Assembly: GCA_002393835.1 (NCBI GenBank)
Contig: DGTW01000262.1
Span: forward strand, 1-7,336
Source of the DNA: Treponema sp. UBA4326
GTDB taxonomy: Bacteria; Spirochaetota; Spirochaetia; Treponematales; Treponemataceae
DNA: 7,336 nt
Direction: 5' to 3'
Notes under the pieces: generated by a model
Seen by the model: only the letters and a program-made list of their open reading frames with translations
The model's database searches: none
What the model was told of the DNA's origin: nothing
Program-made: the position numbers and the translations under genes
Part shown: piece by piece, positions 1 through 5,610 of the stretch
Layout: every line of letters begins with the position of its first letter
Position numbering within the stretch: the first letter of the stretch is position 1

Positions 1-1565
1 GCTGCCTCGATTGCCGCATTCATGGCGAGAAGATTCGTCTGCTCTGCGATTGATGCGATGACAGTGTTTGCCTCGCTTAAAAGCTTAGACTGATTTTCGA
101 TTTCGCTGATTTGATTCTGTAATTCTTCCTGAGTCTTTGCTCCGCTTTCTGCGTCCGACTCAAGTTTACCGAATGAAACTGCCATTTTATCAACATTGTG
201 GTTTACTTCACCGATGTTGCCAATCATCTGCTCAACGGCACTTGAAGCCCCCTGCACTGCCCTTGCCTGCTCGCCGACAAGTTTTTCCAGTGAAGAAATT
301 CCAGAAAGAATCTTGTTGATGCTGCCAGCAGTCTGCTCTACGCTCTGATTCTGGGTGCGGAGATTTTCGCTCATCCGGCCTGTGCTTTCGGTAATGAGGG
401 AAATTGCCTGAGCAGTTTCTTTTGTTCCACTCTTGAGGCTTTCTCCGGCCTGACCAAGTGAAATTCGAGACTGCTTCATGCTTTCGATGATACCCTGCAA
501 TCGCTCTGAGAAGGTATTGAAGCCCTGAGACAGCATTGAAGCCTCTGTCGTGAAAAAGTCCGGGTATTTCTTTGAAAAATCACCATGGGCAATGAGTTCA
601 CAGCCAGAAGAGATGATTTTGAAGCACTTTGCGACCCTCTTTGAAAGAATGATGTCACCGATAATCATAAGGATAATAAGAATCAAAAGGGCAATAAGAA
701 GTGTGAGTACCTGCATGATAGATTCACCTGAGAAGTCAGAGACCGGGCCTTCTGTTACGATGAACCAGTCTGTACCTTCAATTTGATGAACTCCATAGAA
801 AGAAGATCCTTCAATGAAAGACTTGGCTTTTCCGTCCAGGTAAGCGGCTTTTGAATATGATTTGAAGTCCACTGAGTCAAAGTAATTCTTTGACATGATT
901 GCTTTTGAATCCGGGTTTGTCAGATAGAGGCCTTCCTTTGTTACAAGGTAGATTTTGCTGTTTTCGGAAAGCTTGATGCTTCTTACGGCCTCAGAAAGAC
1001 CGTCAAGGACGATGTCAAAAGCAGAGACACCAAGAAGACGGCCGCTTTCATCAAGGACACGGTAGCTGATTGTAACGATAAGTTTGCCTGTATTCACATC
1101 GCTGAAAGGCTCTGTGTAGCAGATTTTATTCTGATTATTGACGGCATTTTTGTGCCAGAGGCGGGACTGCATGTCAAAGTCGCCGGCTGCCTCCCAGCCT
1201 GAGTGGGAAATAAGTGTGCCACCGTCCCAAATCTGTTCTTTAGTGGCATAGTATAGAAGGCAATCTTTTGAAAGCCCCTTACCCATGCTGGTGATAACAG
1301 ACTTCATGGTGTCACGGTTGCCGTCCAAGGCTGGAATCACATTTGAAAGGTCTACGACCATATTGTTGTAATCACCAAGAATGCCGGAAATCTCTTTGTT
1401 TAATGTTTCCATTGTCTGACCAACAGAATTGATGCAGGCCTGCTTGATTCCGTGCAGCATGACAATCATGTACGAAACAAACAAAAAAACAGTTACAAAC
1501 AGCATTGAGCCAATTGAACCAACCAAAACTTCTGCCATGAGAGACATGTGTTTTCTGTTTTTCAT
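1..1565 (-). CDS. Methyl-accepting chemotaxis protein with dCache sensor domain (partial, C-terminus beyond window)
   Basis: This is a membrane chemoreceptor that would signal to the CheA/CheW kinase complex. The frame is open from the ATG at 1565 to the window edge (521 full codons) and is cut inside the signalling hairpin. Visible in order: TM1 at about residues 13-36; a periplasmic double-Cache-like domain at about 37-280; TM2 at about 286-305; a HAMP-like segment at about 309-362 with a GDF core (328-330); a long coiled coil; and the conserved chemoreceptor tip at 503-521 (IASIAEQTNLLAMNAAIEA). The start is set by AAGGAAGG at 1570-1577, 4 nt from the ATG. The sensor resembles the amino-acid-binding dCache_1 pattern: F130, R135, W137, H138 and, 49 residues after the Arg, D184. 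Family knowledge assigns the Arg/Trp to carboxylate binding and the Asp to amino-group binding; applying that here is inference. It lies on the same strand as the upstream binding-protein gene, 105 bp away, and is probably transcribed separately. The receptor class is sure; the ligand is not. Confidence 0.95.
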   Translation of the reverse strand, partial: MKNRKHMSLMAEVLVGSIGSMLFVTVFLFVSYMIVMLHGIKQACINSVGQTMETLNKEISGILGDYNNMVVDLSNVIPALDGNRDTMKSVITSMGKGLSKDCLLYYATKEQIWDGGTLISHSGWEAAGDFDMQSRLWHKNAVNNQNKICYTEPFSDVNTGKLIVTISYRVLDESGRLLGVSAFDIVLDGLSEAVRSIKLSENSKIYLVTKEGLYLTNPDSKAIMSKNYFDSVDFKSYSKAAYLDGKAKSFIEGSSFYGVHQIEGTDWFIVTEGPVSDFSGESIMQVLTLLIALLILIILMIIGDIILSKRVAKCFKIISSGCELIAHGDFSKKYPDFFTTEASMLSQGFNTFSERLQGIIESMKQSRISLGQAGESLKSGTKETAQAISLITESTGRMSENLRTQNQSVEQTAGSINKILSGISSLEKLVGEQARAVQGASSAVEQMIGNIGEVNHNVDKMAVSFGKLESDAESGAKTQEELQNQISEIENQSKLLSEANTVIASIAEQTNLLAMNAAIEA

Positions 1566-1582
1566 TATACCTTCCTTAGCAC

Positions 1583-1620
1583 GGCAAAAATGCTCCATTC
1601 TATTTTAAGACATTTTTGCC
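1583..1620. repeat. Perfect 10-bp inverted repeat upstream of the chemoreceptor gene
   Basis: GGCAAAAATG (1583-1592) and CATTTTTGCC (1611-1620) are perfect reverse complements around an 18-nt spacer. On the minus strand the element ends 5 nt before the ribosome-binding site of the chemoreceptor gene and surrounds a candidate -10 box. It could be an operator, a 5'-UTR hairpin, or a hairpin protecting the 3' end of the upstream binding-protein mRNA. On the minus strand no U-run follows it, so it is not a typical intrinsic terminator for that strand. The rest of the 105-bp gap (1621-1670) is A/T-rich with no other clear signal. Confidence 0.6.
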
Positions 1621-1630
1621 TCTTTTTCCA
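1602..1630 (-). promoter_or_regulatory. Possible sigma-70 promoter for the chemoreceptor gene
   Basis: Reading the minus strand, a -35-like TGGAAA (1625-1630, 4 of 6 matches) and a -10-like TAAAAT (1602-1607, 5 of 6) are separated by 17 bp. A transcript would start near 1595 and keep the AAGGAAGG ribosome site. The surroundings are very A/T-rich, so chance matches are likely. The -10 lies in the loop of the inverted repeat at 1583-1620. Confidence 0.35.
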
Positions 1631-1670
1631 CCTTTTTTTATATTTATTCAATTTTTATCACTTTTTTACT

Positions 1671-2837
1671 TTATTCTACTCGCTTCAAAAAAATCATTTC
1701 TCTCTCTTCTCCGCTTACGATAGCCCTTAAATCAAGAATCATGTCGCCGATTCTGTCCGTTGCCTGATAGAGATATTTCCCGGTCATCCAGATGTCGCCT
1801 GACTGAAGAGCCTTGAAGTCAGCAAAGAGCGGGCTTTTTTCAAGCAAGTCTTTTCTACTGGCAAGAGTATTATCAATAGAAGAATTGTAAATCAGGATGT
1901 CAGCATTTGCGCACTGGGCATAAAACTGCTCCATTGAAACAGTGACTGACGGTGAAGAAGATTTCCTCGTGTTCTTAAAGGCATATTTACCGCCAGCCAT
2001 CTCAATCATCTTTACGATATAATCCTCGCTGCCACGGATTACGACCAGACCATTGCTTGTAATATAGAAGAAAGCGACAGTTTTTGATGAATTGGGGGCT
2101 GAAATAAGTTCAGATTGACTGGAAGCCTTTTTGGCATAATCCCTATTTTCGATTTTTGCAATCTGACCTTGAAAGAAGTCCTCGGATACATCAAGCTTTC
2201 CGCACATGAGACCGTAGAGCTTAATCCACTCCATGCGGCCGAGGGGATTTTCTTCGTAGCTTGATTTATCAACGAAGACCGGGATTCCCAAAGCCTCAAG
2301 TTTTTCCTTAATTTGCGGACTATGGTAAATCATAGTGGACTCGATTGAAAGCGAGCATTTTTCCTTAAGCAAAAGCTCGAAGTCTGGAGCGCTGTATTTT
2401 CCGGCGTAGAGGATTCTCCCCTCCTCCATAGCCTCTTTCGCCTCGTCCAAAAGCCAGTCCTTTTTTTGAATGGCAGAGAAACGGATTGAATCAAGGGAGC
2501 CAAGCCTGCTCCACAAAGCCATGGCAGAAGAGGCGCAGAGATAGGCGTTCGTAACGGGCGTTCGGATTATGGTGATTTCAGGAGGAAGATTTTTGGGAAG
2601 AGGCGATTCTTTCGGAAGAAGAAGATAGCGGTCACTGTCCGCAACTGTGACCAGGAAAGCGGCTGAATTGTAGGCATCGATTTTGAGCTGTTTTGCGTAT
2701 TTTAACGAAAGAGATTTTTCGTAGGAAAGTCCTTCGATTTCAAGCGGCGAATCGCTTTTGGGAAGAAACTTTGAGCAGGAGACAAAAATCAGCGGAATGA
2801 AAAAGAAAGGAAGTATATTTTTTTTACCAGGCATCAT
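1671..2837 (-). CDS. ABC transporter substrate-binding lipoprotein, FecB/BtuF (PF01497-like) type
   Basis: 388 residues. It is probably a periplasmic lipoprotein that delivers an iron complex, haem or corrinoid to an ABC importer. A basic N-terminus and hydrophobic core lead to a relaxed lipobox FVSC with Cys21. The mature protein has the two-lobe, helix-bridged layout of class III binding proteins: the N-lobe covers about 47-185, and a family-typical segment NPLGRMEWIK (197-206) opens the linking helix. The C-terminal lobe runs to about 372, with a typical ending around residues 335-372 (SPLFADFKALQSGDIW). Length fits the family. The ATG at 2835-2837 overlaps the stop of the upstream gene as TAATG, so translation is probably coupled; a second ATG follows directly (M2), and no strong ribosome site is seen. 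It is the third gene after the cobalamin riboswitch. No permease or ATPase gene is in the window, so those partners lie elsewhere or are shared. The ligand is inferred from context (tetrapyrrole or corrinoid) and cannot be read from the sequence. Confidence 0.85.
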   Translation of the reverse strand: MMPGKKNILPFFFIPLIFVSCSKFLPKSDSPLEIEGLSYEKSLSLKYAKQLKIDAYNSAAFLVTVADSDRYLLLPKESPLPKNLPPEITIIRTPVTNAYLCASSAMALWSRLGSLDSIRFSAIQKKDWLLDEAKEAMEEGRILYAGKYSAPDFELLLKEKCSLSIESTMIYHSPQIKEKLEALGIPVFVDKSSYEENPLGRMEWIKLYGLMCGKLDVSEDFFQGQIAKIENRDYAKKASSQSELISAPNSSKTVAFFYITSNGLVVIRGSEDYIVKMIEMAGGKYAFKNTRKSSSPSVTVSMEQFYAQCANADILIYNSSIDNTLASRKDLLEKSPLFADFKALQSGDIWMTGKYLYQATDRIGDMILDLRAIVSGEEREMIFLKRVE

Positions 2838-3703
2838 TAGAATTTCTTTTTTGTCTTTTTGGCTGATTTTGACTCAAACTGAATCCAATACTGAATCTCA
2901 TGTGCCTTGCTCATAGCGACTGTGTCTGCTATGACCGGGATTTTTTTGTCCAGGGCATAGACCGGGATTGTGAATGTGGAATTTCCTCCCTTGTCAAGGA
3001 TTTTTGTGTCTACATCGTAGCGTTCGTGGTTGGCTTTCATGTAGTCGAAATTGGGACTTGACCACTCGATGACGGCGAAAGCCTTACCGTCCTTTACGCT
3101 CACTTTTACAGGCGAAGTGATTTTTGCTTTTCCGCTTCCGCCGGTAAGTGCAGCTTCCACGAAATATCTTCCGTCTTTAAGGTTGATTTTTTCAATTTTC
3201 GGGCTTACGAGAAGTTTTTCTTCAGGCAGGCTTGAAGCGTCGAACAGAATCTGGCGGTCATACCATTTTGCTTTTTTTTTGCTGAATGCGGCACAATCAA
3301 TAGAAGAATTCAAGGCTGAGACCGGGATTTCAAAGATGACGGCTCCCTCTCCATCATTCGGAAGAATCTCCCCCTGACCATTTGATTCGCTTGCAGCCTC
3401 CGCAGTTCCTAAAAAGAGCTTTGAGTAGCCCTTCCCGCCCATGGTAAGGCTTGCGCTCATAACGCCGTCTTTTACATGAAGGACAGCTTTTTCAATCCTG
3501 AACATTGAAGAGCTTGACTCAAGCTCAACTTCATAATCTCCGTCAAGGACATCGCCCTCCAAAACCGGGAGCATATCGTCCGTGCCAACCTTGCTTGGAG
3601 CAAGCATTTCGGAAGAAGAAGCAACCTGGGCAATTAATAATGAGGAATTAGGAATGAGAAATGAGAAATGTAAGATTATTGCTAAAAAGATAGATTTTCG
3701 CAT
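2837..3703 (-). CDS. Exported protein with two NEAT-like beta domains; candidate tetrapyrrole or metal carrier
   Basis: 288 residues, not recognised as a named family member. It has a Sec-type signal peptide (about residues 1-26; no lipobox Cys), two related domains at about 54-155 and 177-277, and a lysine-rich tail (AKKTKKKF). Both domains show the same skeleton: DG-x-Y-x-VE (54-60; 177-183), VKDG (77-80; 203-206), F-x-IPV-x-AL (124-131; 244-251) and a final aromatic strand. This order resembles NEAT haem-binding domains of Gram-positive Isd systems, including the end of the last strand, where NEAT has Y-x3-Y. Here domain 2 has H268-x3-Y272 and domain 1 has no equivalent metal ligand pair (W147, Y148 nearby). 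Assignment to a NEAT-like fold is inference from pattern only. The ATG at 3701-3703 has AAGGA 6 nt upstream (3710-3714). The gene sits between the CbiK-like and FecB-like lipoprotein genes and ends as TAATG with the latter. The signal-peptide core is encoded by an A/T heptamer-like repeat. Confidence 0.75.
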   Translation of the reverse strand: MRKSIFLAIILHFSFLIPNSSLLIAQVASSSEMLAPSKVGTDDMLPVLEGDVLDGDYEVELESSSSMFRIEKAVLHVKDGVMSASLTMGGKGYSKLFLGTAEAASESNGQGEILPNDGEGAVIFEIPVSALNSSIDCAAFSKKKAKWYDRQILFDASSLPEEKLLVSPKIEKINLKDGRYFVEAALTGGSGKAKITSPVKVSVKDGKAFAVIEWSSPNFDYMKANHERYDVDTKILDKGGNSTFTIPVYALDKKIPVIADTVAMSKAHEIQYWIQFESKSAKKTKKKF

Positions 3704-3934
3704 GATGGGTCCTTAAAACGGGGCGTTGCGGGTAGGGAGCGACGGCGTAGCCGACAAAACCTGTGAGACAGGTTTTGAGCGAGTCTCGGTGAGGGCTATG
3801 CCCGAACCGCCCCCGCAGAGGGGGTAGCGGAAATACCCGAACGAAGCAGAAGTGACCAAGCTTGCTTGGGCACTTCTGCGTAGTGAAAGGTATTGGAGCG
3901 AGGGGGAGACTTCCCCCTACAACTCCTAATTCCT
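3643..3934. repeat. 11-bp inverted repeats flanking the palindromic block
   Basis: AGGAATTAGGA at 3643-3653, inside the signal-peptide codons of the NEAT-like gene, is the exact reverse complement of TCCTAATTCCT at 3924-3934, just past the chelatase stop. The two copies enclose the palindrome-rich intergenic block, about 270 bp apart. They could be terminal inverted repeats of a small non-autonomous element or simply two patches of similar A/T heptamer repeats. No flanking target-site duplication was recognised. Confidence 0.4.
3743..3918. repeat. Cluster of palindromes forming a structured intergenic element
   Basis: The 236-bp gap between the chelatase and the NEAT-like gene has no credible ORF and is much richer in G+C than its flanks. 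Perfect or near-perfect hairpins follow one another: CGGC/GCCG (3743-3753); a 10-bp stem with a 3-nt loop (3755-3777); GGGC/GCCC (3793-3803); CCCCC/GGGGG (3810-3824); a long composite stem from AATACC (3832-3837) and GCAGAAGTG (3846-3854) through CCAAGC/GCTTGG (3856-3869) to CACTTCTGC (3871-3879) and GGTATT (3889-3894); and a 7-bp stem AGGGGGA/TCCCCCT (3901-3918). The layout suggests an interspersed palindromic repeat (REP- or MITE-like) inserted in the operon. It may modulate read-through, mRNA stability or processing between the two genes. Family identity is unknown. No U-tailed terminator is visible on the minus strand. Confidence 0.65.
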
Positions 3935-3950
3935 AATTTCTAATTTCTAA
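3925..3950. repeat. Heptamer tandem repeat YCTAATT, about 3.7 copies
   Basis: Copies CCTAATT (3925-3931), CCTAATT (3932-3938), TCTAATT (3939-3945) and TCTAA (3946-3950) run head to tail. They overlap the stop codon and last residues (VRN) of the chelatase gene, so the repeat supplies the end of the reading frame. A related A/T-rich repeat in opposite orientation lies at about 3641-3669. Confidence 0.6.
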
Positions 3951-4827
3951 CTGCGTTTTTTACATGGTCAACATAAATCTGCTGGATTGCAGAGTCCTGA
4001 CCCAGGCCTTCGAGAACGCATTCGACTTCAAATCCGGCTTTCTGGAAGATTGATTTCCATGAATCGTCTTCGTCGCCGGCCATGTCGTTGTTTGCGTGAT
4101 CACCGGCTACGACCATGAGAGGATTGAGAACGACCTTTTTGTAGCTACCTTTTGCCTGAATTGCGGCGAGCAGGTCTTCTACGCTTGGTTTAGCCTCAAC
4201 TGTTCCCACATAGTAGTTGGCATAGCCTTTTGAGGCCAAAACTTCCTGCATTTTTGCGTAAACACCGTTTGAAGCGGCTTCAGTTCCATGGCCCATAAAG
4301 CAGACTGCAGTTTTTCCGTCGTCAAATTTCTTTGTTTTGGCAGCAATTGCATCGGCTACACGAGAGAAGTCCTCGTCACTTGTGAGGAGAGGTGTTGAGA
4401 GAATGACCTTAGAGAATTTGCTTTCGTATTTAGCGAGAGTTTTCTGCAAGTCTGTGTACTCGAATCCGCTCATAAGGTGAGTCGGCTGAACTACGAGTAT
4501 TTTTACGCCATTGTTTGCGGCGCGAACGATAGCCTGGTCAACATTGTCGATTGAAATATTCTCTCGTTTTTTAAGGATGTTGATGATTGTGTCGGCGGTA
4601 AAAGCCCGGGCAACTGTGTAATCAGGGAAGGCCTTTGCGATTGCATTTTCGATTCCGCCGATTGTAAGCTCCCGTGAATTATTGTAGCTTGTTCCGAAGC
4701 TGACTACGAGAATTTCCTTGTCTTTAGCTGCGGCAACTTTTGTGCTTCCGCAAGAAGTGAAAACTGAGGAAAAAAGTACGCTGGCACTCAAAGCTGCGAG
4801 TGCGGCCAATTTTGAACATTTGTTCAT
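3940..4827 (-). CDS. cbiK: CbiK-family chelatase (sirohydrochlorin cobaltochelatase-like) with lipoprotein signal
   Basis: 295 residues. CbiK enzymes insert Co2+ into sirohydrochlorin in anaerobic B12 synthesis, and some exported relatives act on or bind haem. The whole class II chelatase fold is present after residue 36: an opening strand ILVVSFGTSY (39-48), the QPTHLMSGFEY region (114-124), MGHGT with H180, VGTVEAKP (207-214) with E211, and VVAGDHANNDMAGD (239-252) with H244. H180 and H244 match the two metal-binding histidines of the family, so activity is plausible. The N-terminus is a signal peptide with lipobox FTSC (Cys26), so the protein is likely membrane-anchored outside the cytoplasm, unlike Salmonella CbiK and closer to periplasmic CbiK of Desulfovibrio or the haem-linked IhtB of Porphyromonas gingivalis. 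AAAGGAGG (4836-4843) lies 8 nt before the ATG. It is the first gene after the cobalamin riboswitch. The family call is firm; the natural substrate is open. Confidence 0.92.
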   Translation of the reverse strand: MNKCSKLAALAALSASVLFSSVFTSCGSTKVAAAKDKEILVVSFGTSYNNSRELTIGGIENAIAKAFPDYTVARAFTADTIINILKKRENISIDNVDQAIVRAANNGVKILVVQPTHLMSGFEYTDLQKTLAKYESKFSKVILSTPLLTSDEDFSRVADAIAAKTKKFDDGKTAVCFMGHGTEAASNGVYAKMQEVLASKGYANYYVGTVEAKPSVEDLLAAIQAKGSYKKVVLNPLMVVAGDHANNDMAGDEDDSWKSIFQKAGFEVECVLEGLGQDSAIQQIYVDHVKNAVRN

Positions 4828-4832
4828 TTGTA

Positions 4833-4848
4833 AAGCCTCCTTTGGCTC
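4833..4848 (-). promoter_or_regulatory. Ribosome-site hairpin, likely expression platform of the riboswitch
   Basis: On the minus strand AGCC (4844-4847) can pair with GGCT (4834-4837), plus one G-U pair, across the loop AAAGGA. The ribosome site AAAGGAGG of the chelatase gene (4836-4843) therefore lies in the loop and 3' arm. The RNA between the riboswitch and the start codon shows no U-tailed hairpin, so control of translation initiation fits better than transcription termination. Upstream, the 3' strand of P1 (CCTGAAG) can alternatively pair with the CTTC just downstream, a possible switch. Inferred by eye. Confidence 0.5.
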
Positions 4849-4863
4849 GAAGAAGATTTTTTT

Positions 4864-5014
4864 AACTTCAGGCTGGTGTCTGGCTCAGAAAGGTCTCTCT
4901 CGATTTGTGACGAAAACAGCCCTTTCAACACAGTAGCGGCACTGCTTGGGATTTACACCCAATTCCCAGTTAGGCCTGCCCCCAGTCACGACTGTTATGC
5001 AGGCACCTGAAACT
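4864..5014 (-). ncRNA. Cobalamin (B12) riboswitch
   Basis: The minus-strand RNA carries the hallmark elements in order. P1 is formed by AGTTTCAGG (5006-5014) with CCTGAAGTT (4864-4872), including G-U pairs. P2 is GCCTGC/GCAGGC enclosing a small hairpin. The core has GGGAATT (4961-4967), GGGTGTAAATCCC (4948-4960) and GCAGTGCCGCTACTGTG (4929-4945). A P7 stem GAAAGG/CCTTTC follows, then the B12 box AGCCAGACACCAGCC (4871-4885). The box is about one base shorter than the common consensus and the whole aptamer is compact (about 150 nt). By family knowledge, it binds an adenosyl- or other cobalamin and lowers expression of the genes behind it, here the chelatase, NEAT-like and binding-protein genes. 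Confidence 0.92.
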
Positions 5015-5021
5015 GAAGAAG

Positions 5022-5050
5022 AGTTTAGCATACTGAAAATGATTGTTCAA
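5022..5050 (-). promoter_or_regulatory. Promoter of the riboswitch operon
   Basis: On the minus strand TTGAAC (5045-5050) and TAAACT (5022-5027) are 17 bp apart, and a TG dinucleotide one base before the -10 makes it an extended -10. The predicted start near 5015 falls where the P1 stem of the riboswitch begins, which supports both calls. The -35 box lies inside the inverted repeat at 5034-5064. Confidence 0.7.
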
Positions 5051-5064
5051 TATTTTCATTTTCA
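5034..5064. promoter_or_regulatory. Inverted repeat spanning two divergent -35 boxes; candidate operator
   Basis: TGAAAATG (5034-5041) and CATTTTCA (5057-5064) are perfect reverse complements with 15 bp between them. The spacer holds the minus-strand -35 (5045-5050) and the right arm overlaps the plus-strand -35 (5053-5058). The centre-to-centre distance of 23 bp (about two helical turns) would suit a dimeric regulator controlling both operons. No regulator gene is present and A/T richness allows chance, so this is a hypothesis. Confidence 0.4.
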
Positions 5065-5081
5065 GATATTTTCCATATAAT
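5053..5081 (+). promoter_or_regulatory. Promoter of the TRAP transporter operon
   Basis: TTTTCA (5053-5058) and a perfect TATAAT (5076-5081) are separated by 17 bp. Transcription would start near 5088, leaving a leader of about 25 nt before the dctQ ATG at 5113 with its GGAGG site. It is back to back with the riboswitch-operon promoter, with 2 bp between the -35 boxes. Confidence 0.65.
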
Positions 5082-5112
5082 TAGAATACAAATGAAAAAT
5101 GGAGGAATCCTC

Positions 5113-5610
5113 ATGTTTAAAAAAGTCATGAGCGTGATTACCCGAATTGAAAAATACCTTCTGGCAGTCACCATGTCCGTAACCCTTGCCTTTACCTTTG
5201 CAAATGTTATCGGACGCTTTGTCTTCAACCATTCGCTTGCTTTTGCTGACGAGCTTGTGGTTGCCCTTTTTGTCCTTGTCTCTCTTATGGGGGCCGCCCT
5301 CTGTGCAAGGGAAAATGACGGTCTCATTGGCCTTTCCCTTCTTTCAAGCCGCCTGACCGGGAGCAAAAAAACAGTTCAAAAGCTCTTTTCCGGCATTGTC
5401 TGCATTATCTACTGCATTATTCTTACATGGCAGGGCTTTATCCGCATGACTTCAAGTATGCAGCAGGGTGAGCACACTTTCGTAATGCATCTTCCCCGCT
5501 GGATTTTCTGGTCTTTCATTCCTGTCTGCGGAATTTTCCTGATTCTTCACTTTATCGAAAATCTTTTGGATTTCCTTGCTGCCAAAAAAAATCAGGAGGC
5601 TTCTAAATGA
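5113..5610 (+). CDS. dctQ: TRAP transporter small permease subunit DctQ
   Basis: 165 residues; the small membrane subunit of a tripartite ATP-independent periplasmic transporter, which stabilises the large permease in Na+-driven uptake of organic acids or related solutes. Four membrane segments are visible at about 15-34, 45-65, 89-108 and 129-149. The DctQ signature region NVIGRFVFNHSLAFADELV (31-49) and the pre-TM4 segment LPRWIFW (127-133) fit the family, as does the length. An in-frame ATG lies upstream at 5092, but it would sit only a few bases from the predicted transcript start and lacks a ribosome site. The ATG at 5113 has GGAGG (5101-5105) with 7-nt spacing and is preferred. The stop TGA overlaps the next start as ATGA, so the two subunits are probably translationally coupled. 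The substrate cannot be told from this subunit. Confidence 0.92.
   Translation: MFKKVMSVITRIEKYLLAVTMSVTLAFTFANVIGRFVFNHSLAFADELVVALFVLVSLMGAALCARENDGLIGLSLLSSRLTGSKKTVQKLFSGIVCIIYCIILTWQGFIRMTSSMQQGEHTFVMHLPRWIFWSFIPVCGIFLILHFIENLLDFLAAKKNQEASK

Noticed and set aside
1575..1608. Flagellar sigma-28 promoter (TAAA...GCCG...TAA) for the chemoreceptor
   Set aside because: The spacing between the boxes is several bases too long, and the transcript would start at or after the ribosome site, losing it.
1583..1620. Intrinsic terminator for the substrate-binding protein gene
   Set aside because: On the minus strand the 3' arm is followed by GTGCTAAGG, not a U-run, and the loop is long. The T-rich run lies on the other strand, where no gene ends.
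3051..3377. 108-residue plus-strand open frame
   Set aside because: It lies wholly inside the NEAT-like gene on the opposite strand, whose protein has a signal peptide and domain repeats. The frame shows no recognisable domain or ribosome site.
3743..3918. CRISPR array
   Set aside because: The palindromes differ from one another and there are no regularly spaced direct repeats with unique spacers.
5092..5112. Longer DctQ start at 5092
   Set aside because: It lacks a ribosome site and is only a few bases from the predicted transcript start. The ATG at 5113 has a well-spaced GGAGG.
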